A program made the translations under genes and the position numbers. The notes under the pieces are model-generated. The model saw only the letters and a program-made list of their open reading frames with translations. It had not been told where the DNA came from and searched no databases. From positions 248,001-312,000 of the forward strand of contig NZ_JAIVLK010000003.1 of NCBI RefSeq assembly GCF_020524585.1: DNA of 64,000 nt. The letters run 5' to 3'. The stretch is from Celeribacter naphthalenivorans. Lineage in GTDB: Bacteria > Pseudomonadota > Alphaproteobacteria > Rhodobacterales > Rhodobacteraceae. Positions 37,307 through 45,918 of the stretch are shown here, one piece after another (the first letter of the stretch is position 1; the number at the start of each line of letters is the position of its first letter).

Positions 37307-38044
37307 ATGCGGCTTTCTGCACCTCTGTTTTTGCTGGCAATCAGTTTTCTATTGATCGGGGAAACCGCCAGCGCACAGGCCATCACGCTTGATCTTGGTG
37401 ACGACGGTTCACTGGCCACCCGATCCATTCAGCTTTTGCTGCTGGTCACGGTCCTGAGTATCGTTCCCGGGATTGCCGTCACACTGACCTGTTTCCCCTT
37501 CATCGTGACCGTTCTCTCGATCCTGCGTCAGGCGATCGGTCTGCAACAGTCGCCGCCGAACATGCTGATGATCAGCTTGGCGATGTTTCTGACCTATTTC
37601 GTGATGGAACCGGTTTTCACAGAAAGCTGGACCATCGGAGTTCAGCCTTATGTGAACGGCGACATCCCTCTCGAGCAGGCATTCCAGCTTTCGATCGATC
37701 CCTTTCGCGGCTTTATGTCCAACCGCATTGATCCCGATACCTTCCAACAGCTTCAAGAGCTTCGCACGGATATCAGCGACGTGAACGGCGTCACCCGCGA
37801 TGCACCGCTTTCCATTTTGGTTCCGTCCTTTCTGCTCTCCGAAGTCGAACGCGCCTTTCAGATCGGCTTTCTGATCTTCCTGCCGTTTCTCATTATCGAC
37901 CTCGTCGTTTCGGCCATTCTGATGTCCATGGGGATGATGATGGTCCCGCCGGCCATTGTATCCCTGCCCTTCAAGCTCGCCTTTTTCGTCGTCTCCGATG
38001 GTTGGGCTTTGATCTCCAGTGCCCTCGTTCGTAGCTACTTCTGA
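37307..38044 (+). CDS. fliP: Flagellar export gate protein FliP
   Basis: 245 residues with a cleavable signal peptide (about 1-24, as usual for FliP) and four transmembrane helices. Conserved FPFIVTVLSILRQAIGLQQS, PPNMLMISLAMFLTYFVM and the C-terminal SMGMMMVPPAIVSLPFKLAF. Final gene of its operon, followed by a terminator. Confidence 0.97.
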   Translation: MRLSAPLFLLAISFLLIGETASAQAITLDLGDDGSLATRSIQLLLLVTVLSIVPGIAVTLTCFPFIVTVLSILRQAIGLQQSPPNMLMISLAMFLTYFVMEPVFTESWTIGVQPYVNGDIPLEQAFQLSIDPFRGFMSNRIDPDTFQQLQELRTDISDVNGVTRDAPLSILVPSFLLSEVERAFQIGFLIFLPFLIIDLVVSAILMSMGMMMVPPAIVSLPFKLAFFVVSDGWALISSALVRSYF

Positions 38045-38070
38045 CAAGAAGACTTCCAAAGAGATCAATA

Positions 38071-38101
38071 AAAAACGCGCTCCATGACGGGGCGCGTTTT
38101 T
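38071..38101 (+). terminator. Terminator after fliP
   Basis: AAAAACGCGC (38071-38080) pairs with GCGCGTTTTT (38092-38101); three further pairs (38081-38083 with 38089-38091) close a five-base loop. A- and T-flanked on both sides, so it may also stop transcripts from flgI, whose stop is 80 bases away on the other strand. Confidence 0.9.
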
Positions 38102-38180
38102 AGTTTCTGACCTTGGCTGTGTGACAGCTTGTGAGGCTCTCGACTGCGGCACAGCTTTTCCGCTTCTGCCCCGGTGCGCG

Positions 38181-39284
38181 TTACCGCACCAGGAACTCTG
38201 CATGCAGGGCTCCGGCCGCCTTGATGCTTTTCAGAATATCGATCATGTCACGCGGCGACACGCCCAGCGCGTTCAGGCCTGCGATCACCTCAGACAGAGA
38301 GGTGCCCTCATTGATTTCCGCCAACCCGATGCCAGGCTCTTCTTGAATAGAGGCCTGCGTTCTGGGGACGACCACAGTACCACCGTCGGAGAAGGGATTG
38401 GGCTGCACCACAAGCGGTTCTTCCTGGATACGCAGGGTCAGGTTGCCCTGACTAACGGCCACACGGGAAATCCGCACATCTTCACCCATCACGATCGTGC
38501 CGGATCTCTGATCCACCACAACCCGCGCTTTTCGCTCCGGCTGCACCGAAATGTTTTCCACGCGTCCCAGAGCATGCGCGGGGGACAGTTCTTTGGTCGC
38601 CTTGATGTCCAAAACCACCGTACCTGCGTCGAGCATACGAGACACCACACGGCCAAAATCCTGATTGATCGCATCTTCGATCCGCTCTGCCGTCGTAAAG
38701 TCGGGATTTCGCAGCGCCAAGCGCACAGATTTGAGCTGCGTGAAATCAAAATCGATTTCACGCTCGACGCGTGCACCAGAAGGAATGACGCCAGACGTCG
38801 GCACGCCTTGCACCACAGAAGCACCAGCTCCCTCGGCAGAGGCACCACCGGCGATGACAGTGCCTTGGGCGACGGCATAAATCTGGCCATCCGGAGCATT
38901 GAGCGGCGTCATGATCAGCGTGCCCCCCAAAAGGCTCTTCGCATCCCCAATCGCCGAAACCGTGACATCAATTTTGCCCCCTGTCCGAGAAAACGGCGGC
39001 AGGGTCGCGGTGACAAAGACGGCAGCGACGTTTTTGGGGCGAAACTGCTCTCCCGTCACATTCACGCCGAGGCGCTCCAAAATGCTGGACATGATTTCTT
39101 CGGTGAACGGCGCATTTCGAATGCCGTCGCCTGTTCCGTTCAAACCGACCACGAGACCATATCCGACCATGTCGTTGCCGCGCACCCCGTCGAATTCGAC
39201 GAGATCCTTGATCCGAATGGGGTTGGCTGCGGCGGGAAGAGCCAGCAGGAGCGCAAAAAGAAGAGAGGAGAGCAATTTGAACAT
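38181..39284 (-). CDS. flgI: Flagellar P-ring protein FlgI
   Basis: 367 residues with a signal peptide (about 1-20). Family motifs RIKDLVEFDGVRGNDMVGYG and LVVGLNGTGDGIRNAPFTEE, and a C-terminal segment with GVSPRDMIDILKSIKAAGAL. Forms the peptidoglycan ring around the rod. Last gene of the flgE-flgK-flgL-flgI operon; its ATG shares a base with the flgL stop. Confidence 0.97.
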   Translation of the reverse strand: MFKLLSSLLFALLLALPAAANPIRIKDLVEFDGVRGNDMVGYGLVVGLNGTGDGIRNAPFTEEIMSSILERLGVNVTGEQFRPKNVAAVFVTATLPPFSRTGGKIDVTVSAIGDAKSLLGGTLIMTPLNAPDGQIYAVAQGTVIAGGASAEGAGASVVQGVPTSGVIPSGARVEREIDFDFTQLKSVRLALRNPDFTTAERIEDAINQDFGRVVSRMLDAGTVVLDIKATKELSPAHALGRVENISVQPERKARVVVDQRSGTIVMGEDVRISRVAVSQGNLTLRIQEEPLVVQPNPFSDGGTVVVPRTQASIQEEPGIGLAEINEGTSLSEVIAGLNALGVSPRDMIDILKSIKAAGALHAEFLVR

Positions 39285-40291
39285 CAGATGTAATCCGCAA
39301 GGCTGAGTTGGGACATACGCGCGGTCAGCGTGTAGATGAGTTGGAGTTGGGTTTCGGTCTGCGTGAGCATGGAGGCAGCCTCATAGGGGTCTGCCGAAAT
39401 GATTGCCGACTTCGCCGTTTCATAGGAATAGGTCATGGCCTTGTTGGACAGGTTGGCCTCTTCGATACGCGCTTCAATCGAGCCGACCTGCGCCTGAAGA
39501 TCGGCCAAACCGGCTTGCGCGCCCATGAGGGTTTCACCAGCACTGCGCAACAGAGATGCTTGCGTCCCGACCTCACCGTCAAAAACACCCTCATCGACAA
39601 GAGAGGCCAAAGCCAAGCCCTTGAGCGTTTCGCGGATGGACATGTCTTCGGCGGTGATATCCAGTTTTACCTTTTCGTTCTCGCCAAGCGAAAATGGCGA
39701 CAAAGAACTCGCAGAGCCTTGATAGGCCGTAGTCTCATAGCCACCGCCACTGGACATGAACCAGTCGTCGACAATGGTTTCCACATCCGCGGCCGTCAAG
39801 GCGCCGGCAACCGCCGTCATCAGCTCACTCATCATATCATCAGCAGTGATGAGCGCCGTCTTCCCCGTTGCTGCCCCACTCAAAAGCGACCGATCTCCGA
39901 TCCGGGCATTCAAAGTCGATACGACCGCGTCAAACCGGGTTCGCGCATCTTTTGCAGCGACTGAAACACTGGTTGCATCAGCGTTTGTCGAGGCCGTCAG
40001 CAGGCTGGAAGAGAGGTCTTCAACATGCGAAGAAATCGACCCAAAACTGGATTGAAGTGCGGTCGCGAACAGGTCCGCCTCCTGGATCGCAATGTCATAG
40101 GAGCCCAAAGTGCGGAGCGAGCGTTCTATAGACGCCAAGGGCGAAAAATCACCGGAGACTGCCGCAGACAGGTCTTGCTTTTCACCGCTCGCAACCTCGT
40201 AATTATACCGGTCGAGATCTTGTTTGGCCTGCGTGGTGAAGCGCATATTTCGAAGTGTCGACGCCATATCACCGAAAGAAATCGTGCTCAT
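39284..40291 (-). CDS. flgL: Hook-filament junction protein FlgL
   Basis: 335 residues. Flagellin-like N-terminus (MRFTTQAKQDLDRYNYEVAS) and C-terminus (ASMLTQTETQLQLIYTLTAR), divergent in the middle, directly downstream of flgK. I use the ATG at 40291, two bases after the flgK stop; an in-frame TTG two codons earlier overlaps flgK and is less likely. Confidence 0.85.
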   Translation of the reverse strand: MSTISFGDMASTLRNMRFTTQAKQDLDRYNYEVASGEKQDLSAAVSGDFSPLASIERSLRTLGSYDIAIQEADLFATALQSSFGSISSHVEDLSSSLLTASTNADATSVSVAAKDARTRFDAVVSTLNARIGDRSLLSGAATGKTALITADDMMSELMTAVAGALTAADVETIVDDWFMSSGGGYETTAYQGSASSLSPFSLGENEKVKLDITAEDMSIRETLKGLALASLVDEGVFDGEVGTQASLLRSAGETLMGAQAGLADLQAQVGSIEARIEEANLSNKAMTYSYETAKSAIISADPYEAASMLTQTETQLQLIYTLTARMSQLSLADYI

Positions 40292-40293
40292 CG

Positions 40294-41751
40294 TCAAATC
40301 CCCATCAACTGATCCATGAGCGCCTCAATCGTCGAGATCACCTTGGCATTCGCGGCATAGGTTTGTTCGATCACGAGGAGCCGCTGCATCTCCTGATCTG
40401 TGTCCACGCCATTTTCCATTTCAATAGCTTCAAGCGAGTCGCGGCGGGCTGAGGCATAGGTCAAATCCGCCGCCGCGTTGAGTTGGTTGGTTTCCGCGAG
40501 CGAATACATATCCGCCGCAAATCCCAGCGCCGAACGCTCAATACCGGTCAAGCCACCCGAAGACGCGACACGGGATTTTTGCAGCGCATTGGCCAGAGAA
40601 TTCAGGATGGATGCATCCCCCTGATCGCCCTCTGCCACGGCACCAATCCCGTCACGAAGCTTCCACAGATCGCCACCCTGATCCGGGTCGACCAAAGCAT
40701 TCACGGTAATGCGCCCAGCCAAGCCCTCCTCGTTCAAAACATCAAAGGCCACACCACCATCGGTAAAGAGGCCCGCATCGCCGATCGCCAGAGTGGAATC
40801 CGCATCAGGGGTTTGGAACCGTTCGATCAGATCACGCGCGAGAGCGTCCAGCTCTGTTTGGGCCTGAGGCGCCAGAACATCACGAACTTCGAACAAGCCT
40901 GCGAGCTTACCACCCGCAATGGGGCCTTTTTCCGTATTCGTCGGCATGTCGAGACCGTTGATCGTCAGGCCCGACAAGGCACCGCTGGAAACGGTCATGT
41001 CAGGCGTGATGATCGGCGTCTGTGTGAATCCAAGTGTTGCCGCTTTGGAATCGACGAGAAAGGCGCCGCCGTTGGTGTAAAGCGAAATCATCCCGTTGTC
41101 TTTTTCGACTTCATTCACGGGAATGAATTCAGAGATTTGATCCACCAAGGTTTGACGTTGATCCATGAGACCATTGGCATCGTAGCCCTGAGTGACCTGT
41201 TTCTGGATCGCGACATTGAGATCGACAACCTGTTGCAGCGCGGAATTCAGGAAATCGACGGTCTTTGCGATTTCCTTATCCGCAGCCATACGGGTGTCCA
41301 TGATGCTGTCGGAGGCATCGTTGATTTGCGCTGCCAAATCGCTGGCCGCGTCCAGAACAGTCGCCAGCCGAGCCTCGGAATCCGGGCGGCTGGCGGCTTC
41401 GATCAAAGCCGTTTCAAGGCCGGTGATCCGGCCGGAGATGGAGTCCTTTTCATCGGCCTGGCCCATAGCTGCGGCGTAGGAGTCGTAGAACTCCGCCCGG
41501 GTATTTTCGAGTGCCGCTTCTGCACCCGCATACCGACGCTCTCCCGTGACGACAGGATCATGATAGCGGGTGACCCCGACGACTGAAACGCCGGAGCCAT
41601 ATCTGCCCAATTGCTGGGACGTTAACTCGATTTCCCGCTTGCCGTAGCCTTCCGTCATGGCGTTGGCGACGTTGGAGGACACGACATCCGCCGCGCGCGA
41701 CACAGCATTCAAGCCACTCAAGGCATTTGAAAGGGCCGAAGAGATACTCAT
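40294..41751 (-). CDS. flgK: Hook-filament junction protein FlgK
   Basis: 485 residues. N-terminus MSISSALSNALSGLNAVSRA with AADVVSSNVANAMTEGYGKR, and a C-terminal axial motif ENGVDTDQEMQRLLVIEQTY. Joins hook to filament. 29 bases after flgE in the same operon. Confidence 0.95.
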   Translation of the reverse strand: MSISSALSNALSGLNAVSRAADVVSSNVANAMTEGYGKREIELTSQQLGRYGSGVSVVGVTRYHDPVVTGERRYAGAEAALENTRAEFYDSYAAAMGQADEKDSISGRITGLETALIEAASRPDSEARLATVLDAASDLAAQINDASDSIMDTRMAADKEIAKTVDFLNSALQQVVDLNVAIQKQVTQGYDANGLMDQRQTLVDQISEFIPVNEVEKDNGMISLYTNGGAFLVDSKAATLGFTQTPIITPDMTVSSGALSGLTINGLDMPTNTEKGPIAGGKLAGLFEVRDVLAPQAQTELDALARDLIERFQTPDADSTLAIGDAGLFTDGGVAFDVLNEEGLAGRITVNALVDPDQGGDLWKLRDGIGAVAEGDQGDASILNSLANALQKSRVASSGGLTGIERSALGFAADMYSLAETNQLNAAADLTYASARRDSLEAIEMENGVDTDQEMQRLLVIEQTYAANAKVISTIEALMDQLMGI

Positions 41752-41780
41752 GTCTAACCTCCTATTCTGTCACCAAAGCC

Positions 41781-43076
41781 TTATCGTTTGATATTCGTCG
41801 TCTCCTGCAGCATCTCATCGACCGTCTGGATCACCTTCGCATTCGACGAATAGGCACGTTGGGTTTGGATCAGATCCGTCAGTTCGGCCGCCACATCCGT
41901 GGCAGAGCCTTCACGCGCAAAGCCTTCGATCGTTCCGGTCGGACCGTCCCCCGCATCCCACAGGAAGAAGGAGCCCGAATCCGGCGACACTTGATAGGTT
42001 TGGTTGCCCAGAGAGGTCAGGCCATTGGGATTCGGAACGTCCACCAGCGGGATTTGATAGATCACGCGGGTAAAGCCGGTATCGTAGGTTGCCGTGATAT
42101 AGCCACCATCGTCGATCTCTACCGACGTCAGGTTACCAACGGGCGAACCGTCTTTGGTGATCGAGGTGGGCGCAAACCCATCAGACAGCTGGGTGAGACC
42201 ATTGGTGTCGCCCGGTTTCCCGATGGTCATTTCAATCGGGCCACCCGCGACGGTCAGAGCCAGAGTGCCCGCCCCAGAATCATAGGTAGCACTCACGGGG
42301 TTGTTGACGGTCGGCGTCACGGTCGAAAGCGTACCGCCAGCGCCGCGCGTATCATCGAACACGAGATCATATTCGCCGATAATCGCGCCACCGGATGCGG
42401 AATCGGTGATCGTCATGGTCCAGCTGTTGGGCGTGACAAGATCAGGGGTAAAAGTGATGTCCAGCGCCTCGGAGGTGCCGAGGTTGCCGAAATATTCAAC
42501 AGAAGCCGGCAATGCGGTGGTCGCCCCCTCTGCGGGCAGGTTTACACCAAGGTTGATCTTGGTGGTCGGGTCACCGGCCGTCTGGTTGGAATTGATGACC
42601 ACGGGTTCGAGCCCGGTCATCGTATCGCGCGCGTAGGTGGCGATGGACCCATCTGCTTCGGCGGGCCAGCCCAGCAGAACAAGGCCAGAAGAGGTCTTCA
42701 AAATGCCGTCCGCGTCCGTGTGGAACGATCCGGTGGTGGTCATCATCAGGGGTTGATCCCCCATATTGCCATCCAGCGACACTTCGGTGGTCACCGGAAG
42801 GAACCCCCCATCCGCCACGGCAATATCGGTCGCGTTCGATGTCGAAATCAGCGGGCCCTGCTCATCGATCATCCGAGTCGTACTCGCGCGCACGCCGCCT
42901 GCGGTATAGGTGCCAGTGTTTGCAGAGTTCGAGATCACGAAGGATTCGAAATCCGTAGAGGCACGTTTGTAGCCGTATGTCCCGGAGTTGGCGATGTTAT
43001 CGGAAATCGTAGCAAGCCGCGTGGCGTTTGCAGCAAGGCCGGCAACACCGGCATTGAGAGAGGAAGAAATCGACAT
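41781..43076 (-). CDS. flgE: Flagellar hook protein FlgE
   Basis: 431 residues from MSISSSLNAGVAGLAANATR, with the axial motif ISDNIANSGTYGYKRAST, hook-specific GNMGDQPLMMTTTGSFHTDA and the C-terminal ELTDLIQTQRAYSSNAKVIQ. An upstream Met in the same frame (43130) is ignored because the ATG at 43076 has AAAGG nine bases upstream and matches the family start. A CtrA-like element lies 61-75 bases upstream. Confidence 0.95.
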   Translation of the reverse strand: MSISSSLNAGVAGLAANATRLATISDNIANSGTYGYKRASTDFESFVISNSANTGTYTAGGVRASTTRMIDEQGPLISTSNATDIAVADGGFLPVTTEVSLDGNMGDQPLMMTTTGSFHTDADGILKTSSGLVLLGWPAEADGSIATYARDTMTGLEPVVINSNQTAGDPTTKINLGVNLPAEGATTALPASVEYFGNLGTSEALDITFTPDLVTPNSWTMTITDSASGGAIIGEYDLVFDDTRGAGGTLSTVTPTVNNPVSATYDSGAGTLALTVAGGPIEMTIGKPGDTNGLTQLSDGFAPTSITKDGSPVGNLTSVEIDDGGYITATYDTGFTRVIYQIPLVDVPNPNGLTSLGNQTYQVSPDSGSFFLWDAGDGPTGTIEGFAREGSATDVAAELTDLIQTQRAYSSNAKVIQTVDEMLQETTNIKR

Positions 43077-43136
43077 AGGGGTAGCGCCTTTCTGCTGCTG
43101 AGACCCAAAAACTGATCTCAGCATGCACAATGAGGC

Positions 43137-43151
43137 TTAACGGCTCCCTAA
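43137..43151. promoter_or_regulatory. CtrA-like box upstream of flgE
   Basis: TTAA-N7-CTAA (spacer CGGCTCC), seven of eight bases of the CtrA palindrome, 61 bases before the flgE start and just past the motB stop. Confidence 0.55.
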
Positions 43152-43166
43152 CGCTTAAAATGCGAT

Positions 43167-44015
43167 CTATTTCTTTATCTGTTTTCTCAGCAAGACGATC
43201 TCTACCCGGTTGTTGCGCGCCGCCATCGGATTACCAACGGCAGGTTTGCGATCCGCATAGCCCGTCACCCGCTGAATCCGTGCGGTCGGCGTCCCGTTCC
43301 GCTCCAACAAGAGGCGCACCTGATCGGCCCGTTTGGTCGACAGATCCCAGACCGGATTGTCCGCAACAACAAGAGGTTGGGAGCGAACATAGCCCGTCAC
43401 CGCGATGTCATTGCGGACGATTTTGAAGACCTCGGAGAGCATCTCGACCAAGAGCGTCATCACATCGGAGGGCTCTGAGGATTTCGCGGAAAACAGCGGC
43501 TCATCTTCCAGATCGTGCAGCTCGATGATCAAACCTTCATCCGTCACACGGGTCACGATATGACGCATCGCCTCATCTGCGGCCATGCTTTCGCCACTGA
43601 ATGCCGTCAAAAGCTCCTGCACCTCTGCAAAAGCCTTTGCCTCAAGAGCCTCTGCGGTGTCCTCATCTTCCGTATTTTCGGATTTCGCCGCACCGCTGTC
43701 GCTGGCACTGTGCGTGTTCGACGCCCCTGTCCCGTTCTGTGACAGAGTTTCCTCGGTAAACACGGAATCCCCACCGAAAGACCCGTCTCCACCGCCAGAA
43801 ATGCGGTTCACAGGGATGGTCGGATTGAAATAATCCGCAAGCCCTTTGCGCTGTTTTTCCGTCGTCGCATTCAACAACCACATCAAGAGAAAGAAGGCCA
43901 TCATCGCGGTCACGAAGTCGGCATAGGCCACTTTCCAGGCGCCGCCATGATGGCCGCCACCTGCAATGACTTTCTTTTTCTTGATGATAATCGGAGCGTT
44001 GCCTTTGCCGCTCAT
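43167..44015 (-). CDS. motB: Flagellar stator protein MotB
   Basis: 282 residues. Basic N-tail, then the single transmembrane helix beginning WKVAYADFVTAMMAFFLLMW; Asp33 is the proton-carrying residue. A flexible acidic linker (about 85-135) leads to the OmpA-like peptidoglycan-binding domain, with VTGYVRSQPLVV, WDLSTKRADQVRLLLERNGT and a C-terminal NNRVEIVLL. Separate from motA, with its own CtrA-like element upstream. Confidence 0.95.
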   Translation of the reverse strand: MSGKGNAPIIIKKKKVIAGGGHHGGAWKVAYADFVTAMMAFFLLMWLLNATTEKQRKGLADYFNPTIPVNRISGGGDGSFGGDSVFTEETLSQNGTGASNTHSASDSGAAKSENTEDEDTAEALEAKAFAEVQELLTAFSGESMAADEAMRHIVTRVTDEGLIIELHDLEDEPLFSAKSSEPSDVMTLLVEMLSEVFKIVRNDIAVTGYVRSQPLVVADNPVWDLSTKRADQVRLLLERNGTPTARIQRVTGYADRKPAVGNPMAARNNRVEIVLLRKQIKK

Positions 44016-44061
44016 ACCACCACCTCATTATTCACCCGAAATCAGAGATAGCAGTCAGGGA

Positions 44062-44076
44062 TAAACACCAGCTTAA
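44062..44076. promoter_or_regulatory. CtrA-like box upstream of motB
   Basis: TAAA-N7-TTAA (spacer CACCAGC), seven of eight bases of the CtrA palindrome, 47 bases before the motB start. I see nothing else definite in the 255-base gap between motB and the tRNA. Confidence 0.5.
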
Positions 44077-44270
44077 CTTCTAAAATTGAAAAGATATTTC
44101 CGCCAAGCGGGAACAACCGCAAACGTATCCTCATAGCCAGACTCTGAGCGCCAAATACCACATTGGGCAACAATGCGACCTTTACGGAAATATCGCGGTG
44201 CAGATGAGAGGAGAATTCACGAACCGAAACTGGCCTCAAATCGCGATCCGCACAGTAGGCCAATTAAAAA

Positions 44271-44346
44271 TGGTGCCGGTGATAGGACTCGAACCTACGA
44301 CCCCATCATTACGAATGACGTGCTCTACCAGCTGAGCTACACCGGC
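44271..44346 (-). tRNA. tRNA-Thr (anticodon CGT)
   Basis: 76 bases including an encoded CCA. Acceptor stem GCCGGTG pairs with CACCGGC; D arm GCTC/GAGC; anticodon stem CGTCA/TGATG (one G-T pair) around loop TTCGTAA with anticodon CGT, reading ACG; T arm GTAGG/CCTAT (one G-T pair) with TTCGAGT loop. A T-rich stretch follows the 3' end. Confidence 0.97.
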
Positions 44347-44413
44347 ACCTTTGCCGAAAGCGCGCTTTCGGCGTGAACGGGTCTTTATCACCCTCTTTCA
44401 GAGGTGTGTAGCC

Positions 44414-45904
44414 CTAATTTGCACCCTTTTCCGTTTCCTTTTCATCCGCAGGGGTCACATCGACCATTGTGGCGGATTCTTCCAGCTCATCCTCATCGGA
44501 ATCGTCGGGCTCAACCACGGGTTCCGGCATGGCGCCGACGATCATCGGCAACATTTCCGTGCCTGCGGGCATGGCCACCTCGGAGTGAGTCGGTTTACGC
44601 CAGCTCAGCGTGTCAAAGCCACCGCATTGATCGCAGACAGGTGCCCATTCCGCATGGATCGTCTGGCAATTGTCACAAACCCACTGCGGACCACGCGGCG
44701 CCGTCAGCGCGCGTGTCAGCCAACCTCGCACCACGACATCCTCGGCGCCTTCGCCACGCTCAATCGCAGCCAGAATGGTGAGACTGCGCGCCGTCGGATT
44801 CATCTCCGCCAGATCGCCCAGCGCCCGACGTGCGGCAGGGAAATCTTCGGCGGCAATATAAAGCTCGGCAGCGAGCATTTGGCTTTCCGGGTTCTCGGGG
44901 TGCACCTTGGTCAAAGCGGCAAAGCGTTTGATGCGTTGCTCCGGCGTCTCATTCGGTTCAATCCGGGCGAAAGCGGCCGCAAGGTCCGGGTGGGGCTGAG
45001 CCTCCCAAGCCTTTTTGATCACGCGCGCGGCCTGACGTTGTTTGCCTTCCGCGACATATTCGTCGGAGGCCATCACTGCCGCCGGGATCAAATCCGGGGA
45101 CTTTTTGTTGGCTTCAATCGCCGCCTCTCGGGACTCGATGCTGGCGCCTTTCTCGAACACGCCCTTCGCCTGCGACAGCGCAAGCACAGCGTCGCGGCGT
45201 TTGTGCACATCGCGCGGAATTGCGCCGTGTTTCAGCTTGGCCGAGAGCGTAGAGCGCGCGGCAGACCAATCACCTTTTTCGGCCTGTAGCCTGAGGAGAA
45301 TGTCCTGCGTCTCGACATGTTTCGGCTTCAGAGCAAAGGCTTTCTCCGCCAATTTGAGCGCCGTATCCGTGTCACCCTCTTCGAGCTTTTGCTTCATGAT
45401 GCCCTGAACGCCCACAAACCGGGTGCGTTCGTCGGTCACCAACTGTTTGAAGGCCCGTTCAGCCGTCAGTTTATCGCCATTCATGACCGCGGCCTGAGCT
45501 TTCAAAAGGTTCGTCAGCTCGGGTTTCTGAAGATATTTCTCCGCCTTAGACGCTTTGGCCAGCGCAAGACGACCGTCGCCAGAGGCCAGCGCCATCATGC
45601 CGTCCGTCACCGCTTCGATCCCCTTTTTCTCACGATTGCGGTCGAAATAGCGGGAGATTGCGGTTTCATCGCCCAGCAGGAACCGCGCGACGGCAACCAA
45701 AAGGCCAAGCAGTTTCAGTGCCACATAAATCGCGACGATCAGCGCGATCAGAGCCAGTACCGCCTTGAGCGGGGTTAGGGTGATTTCGTAGCTGCCAAAA
45801 GCGATCTGCGCGCCGCCTTCGGTTTCCATCAAAACCGTGCCGCCATAGGCCAGCGCCGCGACGAGAATGACGAAAACAACAATTTTCACGAGGGACCAGA
45901 GCAT
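44414..45904 (-). CDS. HemY N-terminal domain protein with C-terminal zinc ribbon
   Basis: 496 residues. Two N-terminal transmembrane helices (about 5-27 and 45-75) and a long TPR-like helical region (about 95-400) match the HemY_N family linked to heme biosynthesis. Near residues 410-430 a CDNC...CDQC pair forms a probable zinc ribbon, followed by an acidic tail. Biochemical role is not settled. Cotranscribed with the mitofilin-like gene and hemD. Confidence 0.82.
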   Translation of the reverse strand: MLWSLVKIVVFVILVAALAYGGTVLMETEGGAQIAFGSYEITLTPLKAVLALIALIVAIYVALKLLGLLVAVARFLLGDETAISRYFDRNREKKGIEAVTDGMMALASGDGRLALAKASKAEKYLQKPELTNLLKAQAAVMNGDKLTAERAFKQLVTDERTRFVGVQGIMKQKLEEGDTDTALKLAEKAFALKPKHVETQDILLRLQAEKGDWSAARSTLSAKLKHGAIPRDVHKRRDAVLALSQAKGVFEKGASIESREAAIEANKKSPDLIPAAVMASDEYVAEGKQRQAARVIKKAWEAQPHPDLAAAFARIEPNETPEQRIKRFAALTKVHPENPESQMLAAELYIAAEDFPAARRALGDLAEMNPTARSLTILAAIERGEGAEDVVVRGWLTRALTAPRGPQWVCDNCQTIHAEWAPVCDQCGGFDTLSWRKPTHSEVAMPAGTEMLPMIVGAMPEPVVEPDDSDEDELEESATMVDVTPADEKETEKGAN

Positions 45905-45918
45905 ATTTTTCGCCTTTC

